Assembly: GCA_039090855.1 (NCBI GenBank)
Contig: CM077011.1
Coordinates: 29,603,001-29,667,000 of the forward strand
Direction: 5' to 3'
DNA from: Macrothele yani
Lineage: Eukaryota > Arthropoda > Arachnida > Araneae > Macrothelidae
DNA length: 64,000 nt
Positions 42,485 through 51,919 of this stretch are shown here, piece by piece (within the stretch, counting starts at the first letter, position 1; each line of letters opens with the position of its first letter). The notes beneath the pieces were generated by a model that saw only the letters and a list, made by a program, of their open reading frames with translations, made no database searches and was not told the origin of the DNA. The position numbers were made by a program, and so were the translations under genes.

Positions 42485-43750
42485 CGTAGTGTGATAAAAA
42501 TATTCTGAGACTAGGTACGTAGAATGCCAACAGATGACACTATGCAGATGCGTGAGCAGCGGTCAAGAGCAATGACCTTCGTGAGTCATTGTGCCGAGTG
42601 GCGTTCTGTGAACATCGGAGCTGTGCTACACGATATTTGGTGACCACATGCAGAACACAGCTGCGATTTCAAACTAGAGCAGCGTCGAACATCAAATTCT
42701 GCGTCAAACTTGGAAAATCGGGAAAGGAGATGCAGGAAATGTTGTGGCAGGCTTATGGCAATGAGTCGTGCAAGATGTTTTGAGTGACAGAATGGCACCG
42801 GAAGACAGCGAGATGTCAGGGTGACTGTCCACGACCAAAACCCCCGAAAATGTGGTCAAAGTTAGGGAACTGGTACATGAGGATCGTCGAAGAACCATTC
42901 AAGACATTGCAACCATCGTCAACGTGTCATAAGGAACAGTGTGAGAAATTCTGACTTTATTTTTGAACTTGCACCTACATTGCTACAAAGTTTGTGCCAA
43001 AGATTCTGAACCCCGAACAGAAGGCGCTCCGTGTCGAACTCTGCCAAGATCTTCATCAGCAGGTGGTGAATGAACCAAGGTGACTGTCGCGGGTCATCAC
43101 TGGGGACGAGGCTTCAGTCTACGGTAACGACCCGGAGACCAAACAACAGTTGTCACAGTGGAAGAGCCTGGCATCTGCACCACCGAAGAAGACCCGACAG
43201 GTCTGGAGCACAGTCAAAAGCATGCTCGTCGTATTCTTCAACATTTGTGGGGTTGTGCACCGTGAATTCATCCCCCAGGGCCAGACCGTCACTGCTCTTT
43301 TTTTACTGCGATGTTCGGTGATGTCATTCGCCGCAAACGACCTGAAATGTGGTGCAGGGGCGATTTCCTGCTCTATCAGGACAATGCAGCAGCTCACAGA
43401 GCGTTAGCAACATGCCAGTTTTGAGCCGCAACAGCATGACTACCCTTCCTCACCCGCCTTACTCTTCGGATTTGTCCCCCAGCGACTTCTTTCTGTTCTC
43501 GAAGACGAAGCTGAAGCTCAAGGGTCGCCGTTTTGAAACCGTGGACGAGATCCAGTGCGAATCACAGATGGTGTCTGACACGATTCGGGAACAGGACTTC
43601 CAGGGAGCGTTCCGACAGTGGCAAAAACGCTGGCAGCTGTATATCGCTGCTCAAGGAGAATATTTTGAGGGAGATCATAGCCAGACTTAAGTTACTTCAG
43701 TACTTTTGTTGTATATCGGCCTAGTCTCGGAACTTTTTGATCAGACCTCG
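42485..43750 (+). mobile_element. mariner element, complete ends, decayed
   Basis: The inverted repeats share CTGAGACTAGG / CCTAGTCTCGG and outer similarity, and TA flanks both ends (42483-42484, 43751-43752). Length 1266 bp. The transposase reads NIKFCVKLGKSGKEMQEMLW (first helix-turn-helix), later VITGDEASVYGNDPETKQQL, RQVWSTVKSMLVVFFNICG, VHREFIPQGQTVTALF, and 43349-43690 with TLPHPPYSSDLSPSDFFLFS and KLKLKGRRFETVDEIQCESQ. Several frame changes are present, so it is inactive. Both catalytic blocks of a DD34D protein are identifiable. Confidence 0.92.
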
Positions 43751-43988
43751 TATATCAGCCACACATAACTAACAAAGTGAATTGTGCTTTAATTTAAAGG
43801 TGCTACAAATAATAATTTTCTATTGCTCATAATTCGTAGATTTTTGAAATGATAAGAGCTCTTAAAATTACATGACTTAATAGTACAGATTGGTAGATGA
43901 ATTACTATTGTCTGTGTAACTTCTGTAGTGTCACAGTATAATATCAACTGCAATGAAATGAAGTGTGAACCTTAACTTTTAAAACCAG

Positions 43989-44056
43989 TGGTATTACTCC
44001 CTGTTTTTCTGTTTGCATTCCTACATTCCACAAGTTTTACATCAAAAGTGCTGTAT
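43989..44056 (+). CDS. TMEM33: TMEM33-like, fourth coding exon
   Basis: This 68-base exon lies between acceptor TTTTAAAACCAG and donor GTAAGT (44057). It completes Leu121 and adds VLLPVFLFAFLHSTSF, then TSKVLY, as residues 122-143. The family has a matching hydrophobic PVLLFSLLHA segment followed by a KVL motif. It is too short for a simple ORF scan and was found by matching splice phase and family pattern. It starts 238 bases after the 3' end of the mariner at 42485-43750 and ends 185 bases before a Tigger-type element. Confidence 0.9.
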
Positions 44057-44241
44057 GTAAGTAAATTTAATGTACTCTGTACTCCTTTATTTTTTAAGTA
44101 GATCTTGTTAATCATACAGTGTTTTATATTAGTGCCACTTTAATATTATAAATGTATTTATTATTATTTTGCATGATGAGTAATGACACAGAACTTTAAT
44201 GGAAGTGAAAAGCTTACCAATTTCTTTTGCAATCTAAAGTG

Positions 44242-45247
44242 CAGTAAAACCTCATTAATCTGGACTGATTGGGGGGTACAGTTGTCCGGATTAACTGAAA
44301 TAAACTAAAAAATGGTGCAAGGTACATTAAACACCATTCATTGCAGAAAAAAAAAAAACATGGTTATTTTGCATTTAAAGCGTACATATGTAATATAAAA
44401 TGTAAACTAAAGTACTTTACATGTACACATACAGTACAATTACGATGTTGAGTATTTGCCCAATGGACCTGGATCTGCCGCACTCAAAGCTTTTACTGTA
44501 CACACTGGTTTAAAAAATGTGTCTGTCTTCTGTTGTGATAATTTGGAGTTTACTTCCTTCACTAATATTTCATGAAGGTGTCGTAAGTAATCATAGTACG
44601 CAGATGTTTCTTCGTTTTTGCTTTTCCCAACAAACTTTATTACATAGTTGAAATGTTTGTTCTTTTACATCATCCAGCTTTATTTTTGGCATATTGCTGT
44701 CTTCTGCTTCATCCTCCAAATAGCTGTTACCGTCACACTGTCCACAATTTCTTTTGTCTAAATTTTATAACCTGGATCATCATCATCAGCTTCTAGCCAC
44801 GCTTCAACATCCTGTAATGTAACTTCTTGTTCACCCCCTCAATGTAGAGCTCCATTAAAATCTTGTGTCTCACATTCAGTTTTGTCTGGTTCAACATCAT
44901 TGAATAAAATTTTCTTCCAGGAATTCGCTAACGTTGAAGATTTTATATCTTTTACGGCCGCTGCAAAATTGAAGATTGTGGACCTCACACATTGTACAGT
45001 TTTAAGTTCTGGAAAGTTCAGTGACTTTTTGCCTTCTTCGCCAGCTGTTGGCTCTTTGACTTCTGGGACTTCATTTAAAAACCTTTTGTCATACAACCTT
45101 TTGGCTGTGTATATAATGCCTTGATCCATAGGTTGTATGAGGAGTGGTATTTGACCAAATTTTTTTTTTTTTTTTTTTTTTTTTTAGAGGTTGTCCGGAT
45201 TAAGCGAAGTCCGGATTATTAGGGCCTGGATTAATGAAAGTTCACTG
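44242..45247 (-). mobile_element. Tigger/pogo-type element, internally deleted
   Basis: The ends CAGTAAAACCTCATTAATCT and the complement of ATTAATGAAAGTTCACTG are inverted, with TA after the right end and a decayed TG before the left. The subterminal TTGTCCGGATTAA blocks are typical of Tigger. The minus-strand ORF 44839-45129 reads MDQGIIYTAKRLYDKRF, FAAAVKDIKSSTLANSWKKI, followed by VTLQDVEAWLEADDDD: the C-terminal part of pogo/jerky-like transposases. The DNA-binding and DDE parts are deleted. A poly-T run is at 45162-45185. Confidence 0.87.
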
Positions 45248-46175
45248 TATTGTTTTATGACCATGTTTATCAGATTTAATCACTGTTACTTACCCATATT
45301 TAACTAGCAACATTTCAACTTTTGTTTGTGTACTACTTGCACTTTTTTCCTGCCATACAGCTGATGCACTTCGTGCCTCCTGCGTGCAACCAGGGCAGTT
45401 GCTTTCGTTCCCCGTAGGCCGTAGCGCTTCTGCTTTATTGTCCTTGATGCTTTTTGGTTCTCTCTGCTGCACGTGCTACCCTACTGTTACATCACGGAAG
45501 GGTGAGGCGATTGTGAAGGTTTTTTTGCTGTTTTCTTTCATTTATTTAAAATGAAGCGTTCTTTAGACAAACCGTCGTCGTTGAAGAAGAAACAGTGTTT
45601 TCTAGAAACTTACAATAGAGATTGGTCCTGTTTTGAGAAATCAAAAGTTTCTGTGAACCACGTGTTTTGCAGAATTTGTAGATGCGATTTTAGTATCGCG
45701 CATGGTGGGCGAGATGATTGCCGAAGACACGCAGAATCGAAAAAGCATAAATCTTTCGGTGAGTTCAAAGTTCAGTCAGTGAGTGATTTGTTTGCATCAA
45801 AGGAGAAGAGCATAATGAATGCAGAACTTATGTTCACTTCATTTATTGTGGAACACAATTTACCCATAGCAACTGCTGACCATGCTAAACCGTTATTTCA
45901 AGCCATGTTTCCCAATTTAGCAATCGCAAAAAATATTCGTGTGATAGAACCAAGACTACTGCACTAATTCAGCACATGGCCAGTGTTTCTACAAGTAACA
46001 TCGTATCTGAAGTTTAAAAAAATCCTTTTTCTCTGTCTACGGACGGAAGTAATGATTTTCTATGTTGATTTTCGCCGTCTTTACACCATCATTATTCAAA
46101 TAACAGATTCAAATAACACATTTGACTGTTTAGATGATTTAATGTGATGAAGTTAATTATTAAATTCATATAGAA

Positions 46176-46220
46176 AACATTAGAACTTTCAGGCCCGCAA
46201 CGGACCCATCTTCAGATGTT
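46176..46220 (-). ncRNA. hammerhead-ribozyme-like motif 3 (PLE-2)
   Basis: On the minus strand: stem I AACAU (46220-46216) and AUGUU (46180-46176), core CUGAAGA, extra UG, stem II GGUCCG / CGGGCC around UUG (one G-U pair), an extra U, GAAA, minimal stem III AG/CU with loop UU, cleavage triplet CUA. Stem I and II differ completely in sequence from motifs 1 and 2 while staying paired. Confidence 0.7.
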
Positions 46221-46400
46221 ATTAGCAGAATGGAACTGAGTATGATTTAAATACATTAATGTTATGTGGTTTTCTTGATATTGTGACCTGCTCGTGATTC
46301 TTGATATTGTGACATCATATCTCGTGAAATGTTTGTTAACATCGATAAATATATCACGTGTCAAGCAGCTTATTAAAAACTATGTTTGAAAGAAATAATG

Positions 46401-46680
46401 TTATAACTCATTAAGCACCGTTTTCCAAGGTAAAGGTATGTGACAAGGTTTATCATCATTGCAGCATACTTCACCATATTTGTGAATAAATAGATTTTCT
46501 AGTAGTAGGATTGATGCTTTTGAGTAGGGCGTGATGAGGATGTTGGCTTCGCTCCAACATGGGTAATGAGATCCTTTGTATGATAGCCTTGATAGGGAAG
46601 TCCTTGATGAGTTTGTCTTTATGTTATATTGGTGCTCTTTCAAACGAGTTTTTAATGAGCGAAGTGTAGATCCAACATAT
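46401..46680 (-). pseudogene. GIY-YIG endonuclease domain of PLE-2
   Basis: The minus strand reads IYVGSTLRSLKTRLKEHQYN, then SYKGSHYPCWSEANILITPY and KASILLLENLFIHKYGEVCC. The YVGST and K-R--EH pattern is the GIY-YIG nuclease core of Penelope-like elements. The reverse transcriptase is absent and the GIY half is cut, so this is a 5'-truncated copy. Confidence 0.7.
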
Positions 46681-47862
46681 ATACGATCTTCATCTTGAAT
46701 GTCTTGTCTTCAGTGGGATGACATATACTCCATATTGGTTGTCCAAAGGAACAACATCGCTATCATTTTTTATTCCTGAAAGTTCATAGTTGCGGGCCTG
46801 AAAGTTCTAATGTTTTCTATATGAATTTAATAATTAACTTCATCACATTAAATCATCTAAACAGTCAAATGTGTTATTTGAATCTGTTATTTGAATAATG
46901 ATCGTGTAAAGACGGCGGAAATCAACATAGAAAGTCAACGTGAACATTAAATGAACATTTACTTAGTAGGAAGTAATGATGCTCAAGCAAATAAACTGTA
47001 TCCCATTACAATAACATATTTTGACGAAAAAATAGGGAAAAATTCAACTGTTTTGTTATCATTGGTTGAATCAAGTAATAATACAGGTGAAGGAATATTC
47101 AATGTTTTAAACAACGAGTTTGTTAAAAAAAATATCTCATGGAGCAACTGTGTGTCATTTTCCTGTGACAATGCTAACACTCTGATAGGTCAAGTAAAAG
47201 GGGTTGTTTCTCACATGAAGAAGGTTCAGCCTGGCAATCATAGTGCAGCGATGTTCATGCCATTTAGTAAATTTAGCTGCACAGAAATCTGCTACTCAAC
47301 TGAAAGGATTTAATGATGAGCAGTTTCTGATACAGTTGTACTTTTTTTGGAGAAAAATTCAAAGAGGAAACACAATCTAAAACTGAGTCAAGCTGTTTGT
47401 GGTACTAAACCACACAAAATTCTAAAGCACGTCAATACTCGCTGGTTATCACTTTTGGAATCCATTCACAGAATTTTAGAACAGTGGGAAGCTCTAGAAC
47501 ATTATTTAAGTGACAATGAAGAAGCTAATTCACAGTATAAGAACCTTGCAAGTATGATTGGAAATCCTTCATCTAAACTTTATTGTCTTTTTTTATCTGC
47601 TACTCTTCCTTTGTTTACATCTGTTAACGTGTTCTTGCAGCAGGAAGCTCCGCTTGTGCATGTATTAAAAAGAAAACTTCCTAGTCTGTTATCTGAATTG
47701 CTTGTACGATTTATCAAGTCATCGGCATTTGATGTGACAGCAACATCTCTTGCAGATGGAAATTTTGAAAGAAGGAGAAATCAAAAGAAAACTGTGATCT
47801 CGTAATTGGGTCAAAAGCGTGATCTTATATAGAAACAACTGCAGATCTGAGTGAAGACACAG

Positions 47863-48210
47863 TGGCTACTTTTTATTCTGAGGGCTACTTTTTATTCTGA
47901 CTATTAACTACTTTTTATATCAGTGGAAATTCGTAAATATGCGGGAGTGACATGGAGGAGACTGGCACAAGACAGACCGTTGTGGAGGAAACTTGGGGAG
48001 ACCTTCGTCCAGCAGTGGATTGATAATGGTTGACAATGATGATGATGATGATATCAGTGGCTACTTTTTATTCTGACTATTAACTACTTTTTATATCAGT
48101 GGCTACTTTTTATTCTGACTATTAACTACTTTTTATATCAGTGGCTACTTTTTGTTCTGACTATTAACTACTTTTTATATCAGTGGCTACTTTTTATTCT
48201 GACTATTAAC
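47863..48210 (+). repeat. 42-bp tandem repeat interrupted by an RTE insertion
   Basis: Units read GGCTACTTTTTATTCTGACT + ATTAACTACTTTTTATATCA + GT. About four full units and partial ones are present. A 124-bp RTE 3' fragment sits between the second and third copies. After 48210 an ATA/CTA/ATT trinucleotide run continues to about 48265. Confidence 0.9.
47927..48050 (+). mobile_element. RTE LINE copy 4, severely 5'-truncated
   Basis: It begins AAATTCGTAAATATGCGGGA and ends in TGATGATGATGATG, covering only the last part of the RTE C-terminus and its tail. ATATCAGTGG occurs at 47917-47926 and 48051-48060 and serves as a 10-bp TSD (also part of the tandem unit). Confidence 0.9.
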
Positions 48211-48435
48211 AATGATAATAATACTACTACTACTACTAATAATAATATTATTATTATTATTATTTTTGTTAATAGTTCTGACAGATTAAAATTTGCTGCA
48301 GTGTTAAATACCCAAATTTGCCGCTGTAGACTGGATTGCTGAAAATTACTGAAAAAAAAAAAAAATTGTTGCTAAAAATTACTGAAAAAAGAACATGTTG
48401 GTTACTGAAAACTACTTTTAGAGGTTGGCATCTAT

Positions 48436-48541
48436 GTACCTGCAACACATGTGAGCGGTTCCATTCCGCTGTGGTGGGGGTGGGGGTGGCTTTCTCCACT
48501 GCTTGTTCACGCCGGACATTTAATTCGCACCAACACAATAC
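48436..48541 (+). mobile_element. terminal fragment of the 9046-10330 mariner family
   Basis: It matches the right end of that mariner: CCTGCAACAC, GCGGTTCCATTCC, CTGTGGTGGGGG, TTTCTCCACTGCT and CGGACATTTAATTCGCACCA up to the CAATA end. No partner end is nearby. Confidence 0.75.
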
Positions 48542-48930
48542 AAACTTCGTACATCTGGGACAACATACTCTGCAATTTACTTTTACTTTCTGCCAACAGG
48601 ACTGTGTCATCAGCATAGAGCAATCTGCACACACAGAGATTACCAAGACATGAACCTGTATTATCCATTTTTGCATCACACATGCATGCATCCATAAATA
48701 TATTAAACAGCCAGGGTGACATTACACAACCTTGTCTGACCCCTGCACCAATAAAAAAAATATTTTTGATTCAACTCCATTCACTTGTACACAAGCTCTA
48801 CTGCCAGCATACATGGCTTTCACACTATTTAAGTAGATTCCACGTAATACCATATTTATTCAATACCTTCCACAGAAGTATCCTATTTACTGTGTCATAA
48901 GCTTCCAACTTACCATCTTGTATAATGTAT
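48542..48930 (-). pseudogene. LINE reverse transcriptase fragment (different family)
   Basis: The minus strand reads LNSVKAMYAGSRACVQVNGV, the segment GAGVRQGCVMSPWLFNIFMD and CRLLYADDTVLLAESKSKLQ. The GCVMSPWLFN and YADD motifs are intact reverse transcriptase signatures. The wording differs from both the RTE family (RQGDTISP, FADD) and the BovB relic, so it is a third LINE lineage. Its 3' side is cut by the mariner end. Confidence 0.72.
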
Positions 48931-49311
48931 AATTAGAATGTGGTGTGAAAATCAAGCTATGTAGGGTTGTCTTTACTGAAATTTGTTTTTATTTATAATC
49001 TAAATATTATGTGCATTTGTACTGTTCCAGTATTATTTATACTGGAGTAGATCCTTTGGCTTCTAACATCATGGTGTTCCATGCTACAAAGTATGGCTTT
49101 TGTCCTCACTGTGCACAGTAAAGAAGTAAATTGGCCCGTGGTAAGTCCTGATCTTAAGCCAAATATACAAGGGACATTCAAATATTGATTAAAAAAACAA
49201 CAAAAATCTTCACTACAAAGTAAAACAGTACTCAAAGTGGAAATACCGAATTTCAAAAACACTTCTCTTTCTTCTCTTTCAGTATCCATAAGATTCAGGC
49301 GGCTGTAAGTG

Positions 49312-49354
49312 TTTCCTGAGGATGGTGTAAAAAATACACTGAAATTCGTAGAAG
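49312..49354 (+). ncRNA. hammerhead-ribozyme-like motif 4
   Basis: Stem I UUUC (49312-49315) and GAAG (49351-49354, one G-U), core CUGAGGA (49316-49322), extra U, stem II GGUGU / ACACU (G-U at the base) around AAAAAAU, GAAA (49341-49344), one-pair stem III A-U around UUCG, cleavage triplet GUA (49348-49350). Stem I is weak. No GIY-YIG frame is nearby, so this may be a decayed PLE end. It is sense to the host gene. Confidence 0.55.
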
Positions 49355-49594
49355 TTACAATATTTTAGCGTCATTATTTAGAAAGAAGATTTTTTGGCAG
49401 ATTATAAATAGCTTATTGATTCCATGGCATCAGCAGTTTTAAAGGTTCATTTGTAAAAATGCCACGTCATAGGTAAGAGTATTGTGGACTTCATTTCAGA
49501 AGTGCATAAAGGGAACTGGCCAATTATCCACTGTTAAAGTTTCAATGAGTAGACTGATTGTAATTGCCATGATATCATTGCATGCCACCTTCTA

Positions 49595-49900
49595 CAGTTT
49601 CTGCAGTTCCTCTTGTTAGACTGATTGTTTGATTGGAATCAAATTCTGGCTTTGAAGAGGCCCGGAAATGGCATCCAAGCATATTTTATGATCTGTAGCA
49701 ATTCTTGCTTAGATAAAAATTACCATAGATCGTTTTTAAAGATTCAACAAAGGGACTGGCTTTGGTTGTGATTTCATCCTCTGATACCATCTGTAGTGTC
49801 ATACATTTCCTCTTATTGGAAATGCGTATTTTAGAATCAAGTAACAGGATCTGAAAAAACCTAAGAAGGAAGTCTAAGGACTATTGACGATCTGTAGCAA
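49595..49900 (+). repeat. two further copies of dispersed repeat R3
   Basis: 49600-49690 (TTCCTCTTGTTAGACTGATT; GGAATCAAATTCTGG; GAAGAGGCC) and 49795-49900 (CATTTCCTCTTATTGG; TCTAAGGACTATTGACGATC) are diverged relatives of 15935-16045. Each ends before GATCTGTAGCAATT. Confidence 0.5.
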
Positions 49901-50149
49901 TTATGTATTTTCAAATTTATTGATGCGTTTAACTTGCTGACTGTGGAATTCAGAAAGTCAACTTTGAAAGTATTAAACATTATACCAATGACAAAGAAAT
50001 TTTATCAAACTCTAAAACATTTACAATTTGCACTAATGAGTGTTAAATATATTGCAAATACTTCTAAGAAACTATCTAGAAAGCAAGACATGCAAATAAT
50101 TTTCAATGTGAACAAGAATTGTACTGTCATATAAAGAACGTTTTCAACA

Positions 50150-51190
50150 GATATCAAAATAGAAAAGTTGTACATTCTGCTTTCCAGCATAGTCCCTGTT
50201 AACTGCAATGAAGTTGTTCCAATGTTCTGGAAGCTTCCTAAAATTCCTTCAGCAGTCCATACATGTCAGGACTTATATGGTGGATGAGGCAGCACAACAT
50301 ATTTCCATAGGGTATCCATTGTTAAAGCGTCGGTGCAAGTACAAGTATTATGTTGGAGGAAAGAAACTGAATCATATAGTTTTCATAATTTTGAGCAGAT
50401 TGCTGGCTTCACTTTTCCGGTTAGCATAGTTGAATGATACTAAGTGTTGCTGGCTTTTTGACTGGTGAGGAAGTCCACGTAAGTGATTCCTTTTGAATCC
50501 CAGAAAATGCTAGCCTTAATCTTTCCTGGTGAAAAACTTGTTTTTGATTTCCTTGGAGGTGTAAAACTTGTGTGTTTCCACTGAAAACTTACTTTTCTGG
50601 GCTGAGAAGCAAAGTAGTGTATTCAAGTCTCATCACAGGTCAAAATAGAATCAAAACATTTGACTCCTTTATTGTATCTCTACAGAAGTTGAGTAATAAT
50701 GGTCACTAAACTCTTTCCTTGTGCTCCAGAAGGCATGAGACTCACCTTGTGCTCAATTTATTGAATTTTAGTTCATTGTGCATAGTTTCTTCTACACTAA
50801 TTCCAATCTCTTTTGTGAGGTCACGGACAGTTATTTGACAGTCATATGGTTTGAGTTTCTCATTTCTGACAACATTGTTGGGAGTGACAGAAGTTCTTCA
50901 CCTCCAAGTGAGTGGTTCATTTTCAGCTGGGTGAGTGGTTCATTTTCCTTCACCTCCAAGTGAGTGGTTCATTTTCCTTCTCTAAATGATATGGCCCAAC
51001 TGTGCACCCTCCTTTTCTGTGACAGATAATCTTCCCCAAACTGGGCTTTGAAGCTTGGCAAGGATTTTGGAAGGAATGATGCATTCATTCATGAGAAATT
51101 TCATATTGTGTGCTGCACAACACAACACTACTGGATACTTTTAGGTTCAACATCTTGATTACAATTGACTCCAGGTGATGGAAGCTTGCA
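50150..51190 (-). pseudogene. mariner-like transposase relic
   Basis: The minus strand around 50450-50650 reads LTCDETWIHYFASQPRKVSF, QWKHTSFTPPRKSKTSF and KIKASIFWDSKGITYVDFLT. This is the region from the first catalytic Asp (CDETW) onward in mariner/SETMAR-type transposases. Stops interrupt the later blocks, and termini were not found. A local tandem of TGAGTGGTTCATTTTC occurs at 50906-50975. Confidence 0.7.
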
Positions 51191-51468
51191 TCTGGTGTTA
51201 GAAAACAAATCCTTACATTTCTAAGTTTTTTTTTTTTTTTTTTTTTTAGCAAGATGTTGGTGAATAGTTCTTGCTAAAGTGATGTAGTTCTTTGTGAAGA
51301 CTTTTACTAAATAGCAGAAAAGATTATGAAGTGCATTGGTTGAATTATTTATAAAAAAATCTGCTGGAATGTAACATTTCTGTTTTAATACTGTGATTTA
51401 TCTTGTTTCCATATCAGTGACTTTCAAAAATCACTGCATTAATGAAATGTTTTTTGTACTATTTTTAG

Positions 51469-51605
51469 GTAATTGGCAATTCTCCATGTCTTTGGGGTGC
51501 TAGAATGATATCGTCTCTTGTTGACCAGCATTACAAGAGCATTTTGCGCTTGATTGCCTTCACAGAAATATTTCTTATGCCACTCAGTGTGTTTGTGATT
51601 TTTAT
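51469..51605 (+). CDS. TMEM33: TMEM33-like, fifth coding exon
   Basis: The acceptor is CTATTTTTAG and the donor GTAAGT at 51606. It gives residues 144-188: VIGNSPCLWGARMISSLVDQ, HYKSILRLIAFTEIFLMPLS, VFVIF. The EIFLMP motif within a hydrophobic helix is a family hallmark. The exon ends in phase 2, so at least one more exon is needed for the C-terminus. None was recognised in the remaining 12 kb, which is filled with transposons and a minisatellite. Confidence 0.92.
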
Positions 51606-51919
51606 GTAAGTATTCGTTTTGATAGCTATGAAGCATTCTCATTTATTAATGAATATTGCATATTTTTTCCTGATGTTTTTATGAATAGGATGTTGAAAAC
51701 TGGTTTTAGTAAGTTTTGTTCTTATACTTTTTTCACTATACGTTTGTGTGTCCTGAAGAATTAGTCATGTACAATTTCATGTTCTTTTTTTGTTTCTTTT
51801 CTCACTACTACTTTCAATACATATGTAAGTTTTAAAATTGAAGCATTAATGTGAAGGAATCATCTCTCTCAGTTACATGGTAACATAAGGAATCACTTGC
51901 CATGTGAATGCATTTAAGT

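Larger units (their letters stand above)
46057..46968. mobile_element. Penelope-like element with inverted end (PLE-2)
   Basis: A 12-bp direct repeat GGAAGTAATGAT (46045-46056 and 46969-46980) flanks the insert. Its outer about 130 bp are inverted copies (46057-46196 and about 46795-46935; for example GTTAATTATTAAATTCATAT and its complement). Between them the minus strand encodes a GIY-YIG fragment (IYVGSTLRSLKTRLKEHQYN, about 46620-46680, continuing to 46401). A hammerhead-like motif lies at 46176-46220. The right arm carries only the 3' half of that motif. Confidence 0.85.
45551..47805 (+). pseudogene. hAT-like BED-finger transposase, split by a PLE
   Basis: The first part (45551-45967) has a BED-type finger (HVFCRICRCDFSIAHGGRDD, CRRHAESKKH) and then FTSFIVEHNLPIATADHA. 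After the PLE insert, the frames 46951-47313 (NISWSNCVSFSCDNANTLIG) and 47347-47805 (HVNTRWLSLLESIHRILEQW; YKNLASMIGNPSSKLYCLFL; LLSELLVRFIKSSA) follow. The CDNAN and RWLSL blocks are hAT landmarks. A shift near 47300 and loss of the hATC dimerisation end show it is dead. No termini were identified. Confidence 0.75.
7308..51605 (+). other. TMEM33: TMEM33-like gene (Kr-h2 homologue), five exons, 3' end outside window
   Basis: Five exons join without frame disruption into about 188 residues. Exon-exon phases 0, 2, 1, 0 match on both sides of every intron, all introns are GT-AG, and the last exon ends in phase 2. The spliced product has the family's diagnostic stretch EDSCHYFFYSLIF (from about residue 101), a hydrophobic segment LVLLPVFLFAFLHSTSF (from 121) and AFTEIFLMPLSVFVIF (173-188). 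TMEM33/Kr-h2/Pom33 proteins are ER and nuclear-envelope multipass proteins of about 250 residues. The missing C-terminal ~60 residues (a conserved YYRFLTLRY-like region) were not found up to 64000. Intact splice sites and frame argue for a live host gene. The transposons described here lie in its introns or flanks. Confidence 0.92.

Noticed and set aside
48210..48265. Possible CRISPR-like or regulatory array
   Set aside because: Simple trinucleotide runs next to a 42-bp tandem repeat in animal DNA; no spacers.
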